The notes: generated from the sequence alone by a model not told the origin. A stretch of DNA of 64,000 nucleotides from an uncultured Pelagibacteraceae bacterium (GCA_902606835.1 CACLHW010000001.1:62001-126000), one strand, 5' to 3'; numbered from the stretch's first letter, positions 19,384 to 33,161 are shown. Numbers and translations: made by a program.

Positions 19384-20367
19384 ATGAAAAAACCAATGAT
19401 TAAGTTTTTTAATTTAATAACAAAAATATTTTTAATTTTTATATTTTTTAGTTTTTTTTCATATAAAATTTATGCAGAAGAAACTGAATCATTATTAGAA
19501 CAAATTAAAATTTTACAACAAGATATAAAGACTTTAGAAAAAGCGGTTTACAGTCAAGGTGTAAAAACAAATAATATAAGCGACGGTATATCCGGGGACA
19601 GTGGAGATATTTTAACAAAACATTTGCTTAAGTTATCTGAGCTAGAGGAACAATTTAAAATTTTAACAAATAGTTTTGAAGAAATTAATTTTAAGTTAGA
19701 TAAATTATCTAATAGAATTACAAAAGTACAAACTGACAATCAGATGCGTTTCCAAGATTTGGAGGGTGGAAACAATTCACTTAACACAGCTTCAACCAAG
19801 AAAAAAAAATTACCTGGGAGTGGTGAAGCACAAGATTTAGGACAAGCATTAGAAATAGAAAAGGATACAGAAGTTGCTGCTGCTGAACAAATTCAAAAAA
19901 CACAATCTATAGAATCAGTTGGTACTGTAGTTACAGAAACAGCTGAACGTGCTGAAAAAATATTACCTGACGCATCTCCAGAAGAGCAATATAAATTTGC
20001 TGTAAGTTTTATAAAGGTTGGTGATTATGATACTGCAGAGTTAGCTTTAAGAGAATTCGTAGATAACAACTCCGAACATAATCTTGCTGGCAATGCTCAG
20101 TATTGGTATGGAGAAACTTTCAGAGTTAGACAACTCTATCAGGATGCTGCCACTGCGTACTTAGATGGTTATCAAAAGTATCCAAAAAGTAGTAAAGCAC
20201 CAGTTAACTTACTTAAGCTAGGAGTCATGTTGGTGCAAATTGGAGAAAAAGAACAAGGCTGCTCCATGATTTTAGGAATAAAAGAACAATATCCAAAAGC
20301 AAATCAATCTGTTATCCAAAAAGCTGAGTATGAAAAGAAAAAATTTAATTGCGAAAAGAAAAGCTAA
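19384..20367 (+). CDS. cpoB: CpoB/YbgF Tol-Pal-associated coordinator
   Basis: Signal peptide, coiled coil, TPR region SPEEQYKFAVSFIKVGDYDTAELALREFV. Confidence 0.9.
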   Translation: MKKPMIKFFNLITKIFLIFIFFSFFSYKIYAEETESLLEQIKILQQDIKTLEKAVYSQGVKTNNISDGISGDSGDILTKHLLKLSELEEQFKILTNSFEEINFKLDKLSNRITKVQTDNQMRFQDLEGGNNSLNTASTKKKKLPGSGEAQDLGQALEIEKDTEVAAAEQIQKTQSIESVGTVVTETAERAEKILPDASPEEQYKFAVSFIKVGDYDTAELALREFVDNNSEHNLAGNAQYWYGETFRVRQLYQDAATAYLDGYQKYPKSSKAPVNLLKLGVMLVQIGEKEQGCSMILGIKEQYPKANQSVIQKAEYEKKKFNCEKKS

Positions 20368-21400
20368 AAAAAATAAATTATTATATAAAGATCCTAAAAT
20401 TTTAAATTTTTATAAAGAGTTTAAATCTAATATTTCTCAAAATATTAAAAATAAGAGTTTTGCCTTAGCAGTTTCAGGCGGTCCAGATAGCTTATGCTTA
20501 GCTTATTTTAGCAAAATCTATTCTTTTGAATATGGTAATAAAATTCACATACTTATTGTTGATCATAAACTCAGAAAAGAATCTTCAAAAGAAGCATTAA
20601 AAGTTAAAAAAATTTTAAAAAGAAAAAACATATCTAGCAAGATTCTTGCTTGGAAAGGAGAGATCCCCACGAGCAATATCCAGAAAAGAGCTAGAGACAT
20701 GAGATATTTCTTATTATCCAATTATTGTATTCAAAATAAAATAAAATATTTAATTACTGCGCATCATAAGGATGATCAAATAGAGAATTTTTTTATTAGA
20801 TTATTTAGAGGAAGTGGCTTAACCGGATTATCTTCAATGTCAATAAACGCTAAATATAATAATCTTTTAAGAATTATAAGACCTTTTTTGAACCTAAATA
20901 AAAAAGATCTAAAGTATGTAACTATGAAATATTTTAAAGATTATATTAATGACCCATCAAATGAAAATGAAAAATTTTTAAGAATCAGAATTAGGAAATA
21001 TAGAAAAAATATGGAAAAAGAAGGTTTGGATACAAAAAAGATTATTAATACTGTTCAGCATCTTGTATCAGCCAATCAAGCTTTAAATTTTTATAAAAGT
21101 AAAGCGTTGCAAAAACATGCTTCTTTTGTTTCAAAAAATAAATGTTTAGTAAACAAACAAATATTTTTACAAGAATCTAACGAAATTATTTTTAAATCTT
21201 TCTCCGATATTTTGTCTCTTGTTTCAGGCACATACTATCCTCCAAGGTCAAAAAAGGTCACTAATTTGATTAGCAGACTAAAGAAAAACAAATTTAGCAA
21301 GTCCACTTTAGGTGGTTGTATTGTTGAAGAAAAAGATAATTTTATTTTAGTTTCTAAGGAGCTTAAAATAAAAAAAATGTTACATCAGCTAGGAAAGTAG
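20330..21400 (+). CDS. tilS: tRNA(Ile)-lysidine synthetase
   Basis: LAVSGGPDSLCLAYF PP-loop; TAHHKDDQIENFFIRLFRGSG; true start may be slightly internal. Confidence 0.93.
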   Translation: MKRKNLIAKRKAKKNKLLYKDPKILNFYKEFKSNISQNIKNKSFALAVSGGPDSLCLAYFSKIYSFEYGNKIHILIVDHKLRKESSKEALKVKKILKRKNISSKILAWKGEIPTSNIQKRARDMRYFLLSNYCIQNKIKYLITAHHKDDQIENFFIRLFRGSGLTGLSSMSINAKYNNLLRIIRPFLNLNKKDLKYVTMKYFKDYINDPSNENEKFLRIRIRKYRKNMEKEGLDTKKIINTVQHLVSANQALNFYKSKALQKHASFVSKNKCLVNKQIFLQESNEIIFKSFSDILSLVSGTYYPPRSKKVTNLISRLKKNKFSKSTLGGCIVEEKDNFILVSKELKIKKMLHQLGK

Positions 21401-21470
21401 TATTTTCATTATAATTACATGATAAAATGCCACTTGTTTACCAAAAAATAATGCTTATCTTTAATATAGA

Positions 21471-23360
21471 ATGAATTTAAAAAATTTAATGATGTGGGGA
21501 GTAATAATACTGCTTGTAGTAGGGCTTACTCAATTATTTCAAAATCCAAAGAAAAACCCTGTTTCAGATAAAATGCCATTTTCTGAGTTTGTAAAAAATA
21601 TAGATGAAGGCAGAGTGATACAAGTAGAAATTCAAGGTAATAATATTGAAGGTGTTTTATCAGACGGAACTGTATTTAGCACTTATGCTCCTAACGATCC
21701 AAATTTGGTTGAGAAATTAACTTCAAAAGGTGTAACGATAACTGCATCACCGACAGAAGATAAAATGCCATCCTTGCTTGGAATACTTTTGTCTTGGTTC
21801 CCAATGCTTTTGCTTATTGGAGTATGGATATTTTTCATGCGTCAGATGCAAGGTGGAAGAGGTGGAGCAATGGGTTTTGGAAAATCTAAAGCAAAATTAT
21901 TATCAGAAGCCAGAGGAAAAGTTACATTTAATGATGTTGCCGGCATTGATGAAGCTAAAGAGGAAGTGGAAGAAATAATAGAATTTTTAAAAGATCCAAG
22001 AAAATTTAGAAGATTGGGAGGAAAAATTCCTAAGGGAGCGCTTTTAATAGGTCCTCCAGGAACAGGTAAAACTTTGCTTGCAAGAGCAATAGCAGGAGAA
22101 GCAAATGTTCCGTTTTTTACAATTTCAGGATCAGATTTTGTAGAAATGTTTGTTGGAGTTGGCGCTTCAAGAGTAAGAGATATGATGGATCAAGGAAAAA
22201 AAAATGCGCCATGTATTATTTTTATAGATGAAATAGATGCCGTTGGAAGAAGTAGAGGAGCAGGTCTTGGCGGTGGAAATGATGAGAGAGAACAAACTTT
22301 AAACCAGTTACTGGTAGAGATGGATGGTTTCGATACAAATGAAGGGGTAATTATTATTGCCGCTACCAACAGACCAGATGTTTTGGATCCGGCGTTATTA
22401 AGACCAGGAAGGTTTGATAGACAGGTAGTAGTACCTAATCCCGACATTGTTGGCAGAGAAGCTATTTTAAAAGTTCACATAAAAAAAATTAATATAGGAC
22501 CAGATGTAAAATTAAGAACAATTGCAAGAGGAACACCCGGTTTTTCTGGCGCTGATTTAGCAAATTTATGTAACGAGTCAGCTTTATTAGCTGCAAGAAA
22601 AAATAAAAGAATTGTAACAATGTCAGATGTTGAAGAAGCTAAAGATAAAGTAATGATGGGAGCAGAAAGAAGGTCAATGGTTATGACTGAAGATGATAAA
22701 AAGTTAACTGCATACCATGAAGGAGGGCACGCTATTGTTGCTCTTAATGAAAAAGCATCTGACCCAATACACAAAGCTACAATTATTCCAAGAGGAAGAG
22801 CATTAGGAGTTGTTTGGACTTTACCAGAGAGAGATAAATATTCTCACACTAGAGAATATTTAGAAGCTAATATATCAAAAGCTATGGGAGGAAGAGTTGC
22901 AGAAGAAATAATTTTTGGTCATGATAAAGTAACTTCCGGAGCTTCATCTGATATTCAAATGGCTACAAAACTTGCTAAAGATATGGTTACTAAATTTGGA
23001 ATGAGTGATGAACTAGGACCTCTATCATATGGAGAAAATGAAGACGAAGTTTTCTTAGGAAGACAAATAGCTAGACAAACACACATGTCTGAAGAAACAT
23101 CTAAGAAGGTAGATATTGAGGTTAAAAAAATAGTTGATACTGGATATCAAAGAGCAAAAAAAATCCTGTCTGATAAAAAAGACGATTTACATAAATTAGC
23201 AAAAGCTCTTTTGGTATATGAAACTTTAAGTGGCGAAGAAATAAAAGATTTAATATTGAAAAATATCCAACCAAAAAGAACAAATGAAGACAAAGATACA
23301 TATAAGGAAGAATCTTCGGCTCTAGGTTCTTTAGGTTTAAAACCAAAACCTGCTCACTAA
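21471..23360 (+). CDS. ftsH: ATP-dependent zinc metalloprotease FtsH
   Basis: [46 protein letters not shown]. Confidence 0.98.
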   Translation: MNLKNLMMWGVIILLVVGLTQLFQNPKKNPVSDKMPFSEFVKNIDEGRVIQVEIQGNNIEGVLSDGTVFSTYAPNDPNLVEKLTSKGVTITASPTEDKMPSLLGILLSWFPMLLLIGVWIFFMRQMQGGRGGAMGFGKSKAKLLSEARGKVTFNDVAGIDEAKEEVEEIIEFLKDPRKFRRLGGKIPKGALLIGPPGTGKTLLARAIAGEANVPFFTISGSDFVEMFVGVGASRVRDMMDQGKKNAPCIIFIDEIDAVGRSRGAGLGGGNDEREQTLNQLLVEMDGFDTNEGVIIIAATNRPDVLDPALLRPGRFDRQVVVPNPDIVGREAILKVHIKKINIGPDVKLRTIARGTPGFSGADLANLCNESALLAARKNKRIVTMSDVEEAKDKVMMGAERRSMVMTEDDKKLTAYHEGGHAIVALNEKASDPIHKATIIPRGRALGVVWTLPERDKYSHTREYLEANISKAMGGRVAEEIIFGHDKVTSGASSDIQMATKLAKDMVTKFGMSDELGPLSYGENEDEVFLGRQIARQTHMSEETSKKVDIEVKKIVDTGYQRAKKILSDKKDDLHKLAKALLVYETLSGEEIKDLILKNIQPKRTNEDKDTYKEESSALGSLGLKPKPAH

Positions 23361-23366
23361 CTTTTA

Positions 23367-24443
23367 ATGCGAAAATATTACACAAGACCGTGTAATTTCT
23401 ATTATGGAAATTATGCTAGAAATCTTGTTAAAAAAAATAAGGCTTTATTTTTAGCTGGAAATAAAAATATAGCATTTGATCAAGTAGAGATTTTTGCAAG
23501 AAAAAAAGATAAAAAAACAAAAAGCAATATCTATGCAATTAATGAAATAAAATCCTTAAGCAAAGAAGTTAAAACCATAATTGATTTAGATATAAGTCAG
23601 ATCACCTCAAATAGACAAAATATTTGCGGGATTAAATTTAATAATCCTAAAATTATGGGAATTCTTAATGTTACCCCAGACAGTTTTTCAGATGGAGGTT
23701 TATTCTTAAAGGAGAAGAAAGCATATAATCAAGCAAAGTTAATGATAAATAGTGGAGCAGCCATTATTGATATTGGTGGAGAATCAACTAGACCTGGTTC
23801 AAAAATTGTTAGTGAGGAGAATGAATGGAAAAGAATAAAAAAAATTATTTTTAAAATAAAAAAAAAATTTCCAAAGATTGTTTTATCTCTGGATACAAGG
23901 AAATCTTATGTAATGAAAAAAGGTGCGGAATGTGGAATAGATCTCATTAACGATGTTTCTGGTTTAAATTTTGATAAAAAATCTTTTAATGTTGTTAATT
24001 CTAAAAAAATACCTTTTATTTTGCACCATATGCAAGGTACACCCAAAACAATGCAAAATAATCCAAAGTATAATGATGCAATTCTCGATATTTTTGATTT
24101 TTTTGAAGAAAAAATTAATTTTTGTTTGAAAAAAAAATATAAAAAAGATTTTATAATATTAGATCCAGGAATAGGATTTGGAAAAAATTTAGGGCACAAT
24201 TTAAGAATTATGTCTAAAATTTCTATATTACATAGTTTAGGGTGCCCTATATTAATAGGAACCTCTAGAAAAAGATTTATTGAACATATCGTAACAAAAT
24301 TTGATACCAAAGATCGAACAGGAGGAACTTTAGCCTCAGTGTTGTCTGGACTTTTGCAAGGAGTTCAGTTATTCAGAGTTCATAATGTTAAAGAAATTAA
24401 TCAAGGAATATTAGTTTTTAATAAAATTTTAAACACAAATTAA
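23367..24443 (+). CDS. folP: Dihydropteroate synthase
   Basis: PKIMGILNVTPDSFSDGG, IIDIGGESTRPGS, DPGIGFGK. Confidence 0.95.
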   Translation: MRKYYTRPCNFYYGNYARNLVKKNKALFLAGNKNIAFDQVEIFARKKDKKTKSNIYAINEIKSLSKEVKTIIDLDISQITSNRQNICGIKFNNPKIMGILNVTPDSFSDGGLFLKEKKAYNQAKLMINSGAAIIDIGGESTRPGSKIVSEENEWKRIKKIIFKIKKKFPKIVLSLDTRKSYVMKKGAECGIDLINDVSGLNFDKKSFNVVNSKKIPFILHHMQGTPKTMQNNPKYNDAILDIFDFFEEKINFCLKKKYKKDFIILDPGIGFGKNLGHNLRIMSKISILHSLGCPILIGTSRKRFIEHIVTKFDTKDRTGGTLASVLSGLLQGVQLFRVHNVKEINQGILVFNKILNTN

Positions 24444-24446
24444 TCC

Positions 24447-25777
24447 ATGAGCAATAAATATTTTGGTACTGACGGTATTAGAGGTACCGTTAACAAAGGC
24501 AATATAACTGGTGAAAAATTCTTTAAGTTTGGTTTAGCAGCAGCTACTTATTTTAAAAACCAAAAAAAAACTAAACAAATAGCAATAATAGCAAAAGATA
24601 CAAGATTATCAGGATATACCCTAGAACCTGCCTTGGTATCAGGTTTAGCATCAGGAGGTATGCATATTTTTACTTTAGGTCCATTACCGACTAATGGACT
24701 TGCAATGTTAACAAAATCAATGAAAGCAAATATGGGAATTATGATTACCGCTTCCCACAATCCTTATTACGATAATGGTTTAAAATTATTCGGTCCTGAC
24801 GGAATGAAACTATCAGATCGTATAGAAAAAAAAATTGAAAAACTAATAGATGCTAAAAATACAAAACAACTTACTAACCCTAAATTGTTGGGCAGAGTAA
24901 AAAGACTTGAAGACGGTAACGACAAATATATTTCAATATTAAAAGCAAATTTCCCAAGTAATTTTAAACTTGCAGGCACTAAAATAGTCTTAGATTGTGG
25001 AAATGGAGCAGGCTACATAGCGGCTCCAAAATTATTAAAAATGCTTGGCGCTAAAGTAATTTCAATTGGAGTAAAACCTAACGGTTTTAATATTAACAAT
25101 AAATGTGGATCTACTTATCCATTTAAAATTAAATCAGCTGTAAAAAAACATAGAGCTCATGTTGGTATTTCATTTGATGGTGATGCAGACAGAATAATTA
25201 TGTGTGATGAAAAAGGTAAAATTGTTGATGGTGATCAAATAATTGCAATGTTAGCCAAAAGATGGAAGTCAAAAAAAATTTTAAGAGGAGGTGTAATAGG
25301 TACTTTAATGTCTAATTATGGATTGGAAAGTTTTTTAAGAAAAGAAAAAATTAAATTTTTTAGATCCAAAGTAGGTGATAGATATGTAAAAGAGAAAATG
25401 AAAAAACTTAATTTTAATTTGGGAGGAGAGCAATCTGGTCACATAATTTTAGGAAAGTTTGCTACAACAGGAGATGGTTTAATGGTAGCGTTGGAAGTTC
25501 TTTTTTCGCTGCGTAAAGGAAAAAAAGCTAGTAAATTACTTAATGTTTTTAAACCTTTGCCGCAAATATTAGAAAATATAACAGTTAAGAATAAAAGTAT
25601 TATAAATAAAACTAAATGTAAAAAAGCAATTAAAAAAGCAAATAAGTTAATGAGTGGATACGGAAGACTATTAATAAGAAAATCGGGAACAGAACCAAAA
25701 ATAAGAATAATGGGGGAATCCTATGATAAAAATTTAATTTTTAAGTGTATTAAAATAATCAAGAGATCGATAAAACA

Positions 25778-25781
<4 letters not shown>
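24447..25781 (+). CDS. glmM: Phosphoglucosamine mutase
   Basis: YFGTDGIRGTVN, MITASHNPYYDNGLKLFGPDG, SFDGDADRIIMCDEKG. Confidence 0.97.
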
Positions 25782-27875
<2,094 letters not shown>

Positions 27876-27876
27876 A

Positions 27877-28776
27877 TTAATTTTTTGGCAATAAATTTCT
27901 AGACTGAGCAGTATTAAGCATTGCCTTTTGAAGTTTTTCAAAAGCTTTAGATTCGATTTGTCTTACTCTTTCTCTACTAATTTTATATTTTTTACTAAGA
28001 TCTTCTAACGTAGCAACTTCTTCGGACAATCTTCTTGCAACTAATATTTCTTTTTCTCTTTTATTTAAAATATTAATTGAATCATCCATTAATTTTTTTC
28101 TTTGAGAAAGTTCTTGCTGTTGAGAAAATTTTAATTCTTGGTCAATTTTTTCATCTGCTAACCAATCCTGCCATTCAGAACCATCTTCATCTTTTACCGG
28201 AGCATTAAGTGATTTTTCTTTACCAAGAAGCCTCCTATTCATTGAAATGACTTCTTCTTTTTTTACATTTAGTCTTTTTGATATTTCATCAACATGTTTG
28301 TCATTTAAATCTCCAGAACTATTTGCAGATAATTGATTTTTTATTTTTCTTAGATTAAAAAAAAGTTTTTTTTGAGCAGATGTGGTTCCCATTTTTACTA
28401 AGCTCCACGATCTTAATATATACTCTTGGATTGAGGCTTTAATCCACCACATAGCATAAGTAGCTAGTCTAAAACCTTTTTCTGGATCATATTTTTTAAC
28501 AGCTTGCATTAAACCAATATTACCTTCCGACACCATTTCACTAACTGGCAAACCGTATCCTCTGTATCCCATTGCAATTTTTGCTACTAATCTTAAATGA
28601 CTGGTAATTAGTTTTTGTGCAGATTTTAAATCTCCTCTTTCTTTCCAACTTTTAGCCAACATATATTCTTCTTCAGCACTTAACATAGGAAACTTTTTAA
28701 TTTGCGTTAAATAACTGGATAAACTTCCCTCAACATCTATTGATGGTAAATTTGTACTAATAGTTTTGGTGCTCAT
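27877..28776 (-). CDS. rpoH: RNA polymerase sigma-32 factor
   Basis: LVAKIAMGYRGYGLPVSEMVSEGNIGLMQAVKKYDPEKGFRLATYAMWWIKASIQEYILRSW. Confidence 0.95.
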   Translation of the reverse strand: MSTKTISTNLPSIDVEGSLSSYLTQIKKFPMLSAEEEYMLAKSWKERGDLKSAQKLITSHLRLVAKIAMGYRGYGLPVSEMVSEGNIGLMQAVKKYDPEKGFRLATYAMWWIKASIQEYILRSWSLVKMGTTSAQKKLFFNLRKIKNQLSANSSGDLNDKHVDEISKRLNVKKEEVISMNRRLLGKEKSLNAPVKDEDGSEWQDWLADEKIDQELKFSQQQELSQRKKLMDDSINILNKREKEILVARRLSEEVATLEDLSKKYKISRERVRQIESKAFEKLQKAMLNTAQSRNLLPKN

Positions 28777-28822
28777 AAAATTAAAATCTATGTATTATTA
28801 AATTAAGGCAAATACAAGGTAG

Positions 28823-29806
28823 CTAAATACTAGCCTTTCCAAGGCTTTTGATCAATGTGTCAAAATCTTTAGGTCTTTTTGCTTCAAAAAATACCTCCCT
28901 CATAGTGCTAGGGTGATAAAAACCTAAACTTTTTGCGTGTAAGGCCTGTCTATTAAAATTATTTATTTTATTTTCAATTAAAGGATTTATTTTTTTAAAT
29001 TTTTTTTTTAATTTACCGTAAGATTTGTCACCTATAATTGAATTACCTTTAAAATTCATATGAACTCTAATTTGGTGAGTTCTACCTGTTTCAAGTTTGC
29101 ATTCTATTAGACTTATCTTTGGCAGATTATTATTTTGAAATACTTTTATAGTTTTATAATTTGTTATAGCTATTTTACCTTTTTCCTTTCTTACTGCCAT
29201 AAGCTGTCTATTTTTAAAACTTCTAGATATTTTTTCTCTTATTTTTCCACTCTGGGGCTTTAAAGAACCCCACACCAAAGCTTCGTAAGTCCTTTTAATA
29301 GTATGATCACTAAATTGTTTAGATAAACTTATATGAGCCTTATCATTTTTTGCTATAACAATTACACCGCTTGTATCTTTGTCAATTCTGTGAACTATAC
29401 CAGGTCTGAGTTTTCCTCCTATGCTGGAAAGATTATTTTGGTACAAATACAACAACCCGTTAACTATTGTTTTTTCATAATTACCTGCTCCAGGATGAAC
29501 AACTACTCCCGGAAGTTTATTTATAACTATAAGATCATCATCATCATACAAAATGTCCAACGGTATTTTATTAGGTTTAATAATGGTAGTTTTTGGAGGC
29601 GGAAAATTAATTTTTATTTGATCTTTTTCTTTAATTTTTTTTGCAGGATTATTATTTATAATATTATTTAAGGATACATGACCTTCTTTAATTAAGTTTT
29701 GGAGCCTAGTTCTGCTTAGTTCTTTTATTTGAGATTGCAAAAATTTGTCTATTCTGCATCCATTATATTTAAGATGCACATCTACATTAAATATTTTTTT
29801 ATTCAT
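28823..29806 (-). CDS. rluD: RluA-family 23S rRNA pseudouridine synthase
   Basis: S4 domain; GIVHRIDKDTSGVIVIAKND; GRTHQIRVHM. Confidence 0.93.
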   Translation of the reverse strand: MNKKIFNVDVHLKYNGCRIDKFLQSQIKELSRTRLQNLIKEGHVSLNNIINNNPAKKIKEKDQIKINFPPPKTTIIKPNKIPLDILYDDDDLIVINKLPGVVVHPGAGNYEKTIVNGLLYLYQNNLSSIGGKLRPGIVHRIDKDTSGVIVIAKNDKAHISLSKQFSDHTIKRTYEALVWGSLKPQSGKIREKISRSFKNRQLMAVRKEKGKIAITNYKTIKVFQNNNLPKISLIECKLETGRTHQIRVHMNFKGNSIIGDKSYGKLKKKFKKINPLIENKINNFNRQALHAKSLGFYHPSTMREVFFEAKRPKDFDTLIKSLGKASI

Positions 29807-29842
29807 TAATTATAAATTATAAATTTATCTTAACTAATTAAC

Positions 29843-30652
29843 TTAAATTATCCAGTCTTTAAGTTTTTCTTTGTTTTCAATTATATATTTTGGAAAAGTA
29901 TGATCTATATCAATTTTTTTGTAGGAATACCCCAAATCAAAAATATTTTTTTGCATTTTAATTTTTTCTTCTATTTTTTGAGGATTTGCAAATTCCGGTT
30001 TATTATGTTCTCCATGTGAAAATGAAGCAATTTTCTTTGTTAAATTATCTGGACTTTGTAAATATGAAAAATGCCAACCACCATTTTTAATTATTTGCAA
30101 ATCTCTTATTTTATCTATTCTCCAAAAAGGATACTTTTTAAATTTTAAATCTCTTAACCACTGAGGTGATTTTAAATTTTTTTTTAGGCAAATTTTTGAG
30201 CCATACCAATCACCTTCTGTTTCATTTAATAAATTTAATTTATAATCAAATTTTCTTTGGCAAAAGACTCCATATCTATTTTTTTTATTAAACAGATTAA
30301 GTTTATTTAAATCAGGAATTTCATCTACATCGGATATGATAACTAGATCATTATCTTCACATTTTTTCAGGCCTTTCGTTATAGAATTACGTTGATGTCT
30401 TTCAACTAATGAATTTTGTCCTATATGTGACTTTTTAATACTATCCAAAGTATCTTCAACAACTATATAAATAATTTTCTTTTCAAATCTTTTAAACTTT
30501 CCTATGTCAAAATTTAATTTTTTATTTTTTCCTTGATGATCAGTGGTAGATTCAGTAATTACAAAAAAATTAACAAACTCATCTAAAATATTTAAACGTA
30601 TATCTAATACGTTTTCCTCATTAAAATATTGGAAACAATCATAAATTTTCAT
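29843..30652 (-). CDS. Glycosyltransferase family 17-like (beta-1,4-GlcNAc transferase family)
   Basis: MKIYDCFQYFNEENVLDIRLNILDEFVNFFVITES.TDHQG and ISDVDEIPD motifs. Confidence 0.85.
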   Translation of the reverse strand: MKIYDCFQYFNEENVLDIRLNILDEFVNFFVITESTTDHQGKNKKLNFDIGKFKRFEKKIIYIVVEDTLDSIKKSHIGQNSLVERHQRNSITKGLKKCEDNDLVIISDVDEIPDLNKLNLFNKKNRYGVFCQRKFDYKLNLLNETEGDWYGSKICLKKNLKSPQWLRDLKFKKYPFWRIDKIRDLQIIKNGGWHFSYLQSPDNLTKKIASFSHGEHNKPEFANPQKIEEKIKMQKNIFDLGYSYKKIDIDHTFPKYIIENKEKLKDWII

Positions 30653-30658
30653 TTTTAT

Positions 30659-31450
30659 TTATTCTCCCATATTAATCAAAGTGCCTTTTTTACGCGCACC
30701 ATAAAAAGCTAAATAAAAAACTACAACAGAAGATGTGAAATAAAATAAATTTAATATTAACGCAGTCATGATATTTTTGTAATCTACTACATTATTTACC
30801 AAAATAGATCTTGCTTCCTCAAATATATAAACTAATGGAAGTCCCTTAGCTAATATTTGTAACCAATCCGGTAAAATTGACAATGGATAATAAACACATC
30901 CTAGTGGCGCTAAAAGAAAAAGAGATGACCAAGCAGTATTTTCAAAAGCTGGACCAAATCTTAAAAGTCCTGAGGTTACTAACAGTCCTAATGTTGTTCC
31001 AAAAAGATACAAGCTCAAAAAAAGCAAAAACAGTGGAGGCCCCATTTCCAGCAAAGAGACTCCAAATAGTGGACTCATAAGAATTATTGCTGGAATTATT
31101 CCAATTAAAGTTCTTAACAAAGCAGTAGATGTAAGAGCTGTTATAATTTCACTTATTTTTAATGGTGCAATAAATAAATTTGTAAAATTTCTACTCCATA
31201 TCTCTTCTAAAAATAACATATTAAAGCTTATGCTTGATCTAAATAAAAAATCATAAAGAATTGCACAGCTCAAAATGACTCCAATAGTGTTATTATAATA
31301 GTCGCTGTACATTGTAAAAAATTGAGAAATAAAACCCCAAAGAATTATTTGTATTGTTGGCCAGTAAATGAGGTCTAAGATTCTTGGAAAAGAGCCTTTA
31401 ATTAAATAAAGGTGTCGAATAGATAATGCATACATTCTACCAAATTTCAT
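30659..31450 (-). CDS. ABC-2 type transporter permease
   Basis: Multi-TM protein adjacent to its ATPase; LFIAPLKISEIITAL, FGPAFENTAWSSLFLLAPLGCVYYPLSILP. Confidence 0.88.
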   Translation of the reverse strand: MKFGRMYALSIRHLYLIKGSFPRILDLIYWPTIQIILWGFISQFFTMYSDYYNNTIGVILSCAILYDFLFRSSISFNMLFLEEIWSRNFTNLFIAPLKISEIITALTSTALLRTLIGIIPAIILMSPLFGVSLLEMGPPLFLLFLSLYLFGTTLGLLVTSGLLRFGPAFENTAWSSLFLLAPLGCVYYPLSILPDWLQILAKGLPLVYIFEEARSILVNNVVDYKNIMTALILNLFYFTSSVVVFYLAFYGARKKGTLINMGE

Positions 31451-31451
31451 A

Positions 31452-32183
31452 TTATTCCCTTACTATTTTTAAAAAAGTTTCTTCTAAATTTTTTCTTCCA
31501 TGTTTATTTATTAAACTGTCGCATGTACCTTTATCAATTATTTTACCTTTCATCATCATCATTACTTCACTACAAAGTCTCTCCACTTCATTCATATTAT
31601 GTGAAGCTAATAAAATAGTTGTACCATTTTTTGATGCAAAATTTTCTAAGTAACTTCTAATATAATCACCCACATCAGGATCAAGGCTAGCAGTTGGCTC
31701 GTCAAGAAGAAGTATTTCAGGATCGTTAATTAGTGCTTTAGCTAAAGCTACTCTATTTTTTTGACCAGATGACAATTCACCAGTTTTTCTATTTTTAAAA
31801 TCTAATAAATTTAGCTCTTTCATTAAGTTCAAAATTTTTTTTTGCAAGTTATTTACACCATATAATTTTCCATAAACTTTTAGATTTTCTTCTACAGTAA
31901 GTTTTTTTGGCAGTTCTACATAAGGAGAAATAAAATTTACTTTTTCTAATATTTTCGTTCTATTATTTTCATTCTCAATATTTTTATCATTAATATAAAT
32001 TGTACCAGAAGAAGGTTTAACTAATCCTAGCATCATACCTATTGTTGTTGTTTTTCCACAACCATTTGGACCCAAAAGCCCAATTATTGATCCTTTATTA
32101 ATTGTGAAGTTTATATTCTCAACTGCCTGAATGTTATTATATTGTTTATTTAAATTTTTTATTTCAATAGACACTTTACTCAT
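31452..32183 (-). CDS. ABC transporter ATP-binding protein
   Basis: GLLGPNGCGKTTTIGMMLGL, LSSGQKNRVALAKALINDPEILLLDEPTASLDP. Confidence 0.95.
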   Translation of the reverse strand: MSKVSIEIKNLNKQYNNIQAVENINFTINKGSIIGLLGPNGCGKTTTIGMMLGLVKPSSGTIYINDKNIENENNRTKILEKVNFISPYVELPKKLTVEENLKVYGKLYGVNNLQKKILNLMKELNLLDFKNRKTGELSSGQKNRVALAKALINDPEILLLDEPTASLDPDVGDYIRSYLENFASKNGTTILLASHNMNEVERLCSEVMMMMKGKIIDKGTCDSLINKHGRKNLEETFLKIVRE

Positions 32184-33136
32184 TTGTTTGATGCTTTCTT
32201 TAATCTATCATTTATAGCGCATCCAATATCTTTATTAGGTATTCTGTTTACAGCTATAGATTTAAATTTTCTTTTTTTAATTATTCTCATAGTTTTGTAT
32301 AAGTTATTTGCAGCTTCTTTCAAGCTGCCATTTTTACTAAGATTAAAGTGATTTTTGGCAACTTTAAATTTTTTACCAAATCCAATGAGAGCTTGATGTT
32401 TTTTCGCATATTTTTTATTTATTTCAACTGGTATACCGGGTGAATAATGTAATTTTAATTGTCCTGGGGCAGTAATTTTAATAAATTTTTTTTTAAGTAT
32501 AACTTTTTTTTTTATTATATTTTGAATTTTTTTTACACTTATACCACCAGGCCTTAAAATAGTAGGTTTTTTAGTCAAATCAATTATAGTTGATTCTAAT
32601 CCTATTTTACACTTTCCACCATCGAGTATAAATTTAATTTTATTTCCAAATTCGTCAAACACATCTTTTGCTGAAGTAGGACTCAATTTTGAAGAAATAT
32701 TGGCACTAGGTGCAGCCAAAGGAAATTTTAAAATATTTAATAAATCTTTTATAACCCTGTGTTTTGGAATTCTGACAGCCACAGTTTTTTTTCTTGCAAG
32801 AGCAAAATTTGAAATTTTTGATTTTTTATTTTTATTTAAAACGAAAGTAATTGGGCCGGGACACAAAGCATTATAAAGTTTAATAAAATCTGCATTCAAT
32901 ATAACATCTTTTTTCAAGTCACTTAAATTTTTAAAATGTATTATAAGAGGATTAATTGAAGGTCTTTTTTTTAATTTAAAAATTTTTTTTACAGATTTAT
33001 TGCTATATGCATTCCCAGCTAATCCATATACAGTTTCAGTTGGCACACCAATAACATTATTATTTTCTATGTTTCTTTTTGCTTTTTTTAAATTTAATAA
33101 ATTAGGCTTATGTATATTTAAATAGATATTTTTCAT
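32180..33136 (-). CDS. tsaC: L-threonylcarbamoyladenylate synthase (TsaC/Sua5)
   Basis: GVPTETVYGLAGNAYS, KKRPSINPLIIH, APSANISSKLSPTSA; C-terminal Sua5-like domain. Confidence 0.92.
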   Translation of the reverse strand: MKNIYLNIHKPNLLNLKKAKRNIENNNVIGVPTETVYGLAGNAYSNKSVKKIFKLKKRPSINPLIIHFKNLSDLKKDVILNADFIKLYNALCPGPITFVLNKNKKSKISNFALARKKTVAVRIPKHRVIKDLLNILKFPLAAPSANISSKLSPTSAKDVFDEFGNKIKFILDGGKCKIGLESTIIDLTKKPTILRPGGISVKKIQNIIKKKVILKKKFIKITAPGQLKLHYSPGIPVEINKKYAKKHQALIGFGKKFKVAKNHFNLSKNGSLKEAANNLYKTMRIIKKRKFKSIAVNRIPNKDIGCAINDRLKKASNK

Positions 33137-33161
33137 AAATTAATTAGTATATGGATATAGT

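Noticed and set aside
23367-23640. About 90-residue N-terminal extension on FolP, considered as a novel fusion
   Set aside because: Comparable N-terminal regions occur, as I recall, in other alphaproteobacterial dihydropteroate synthases; not clearly unusual.
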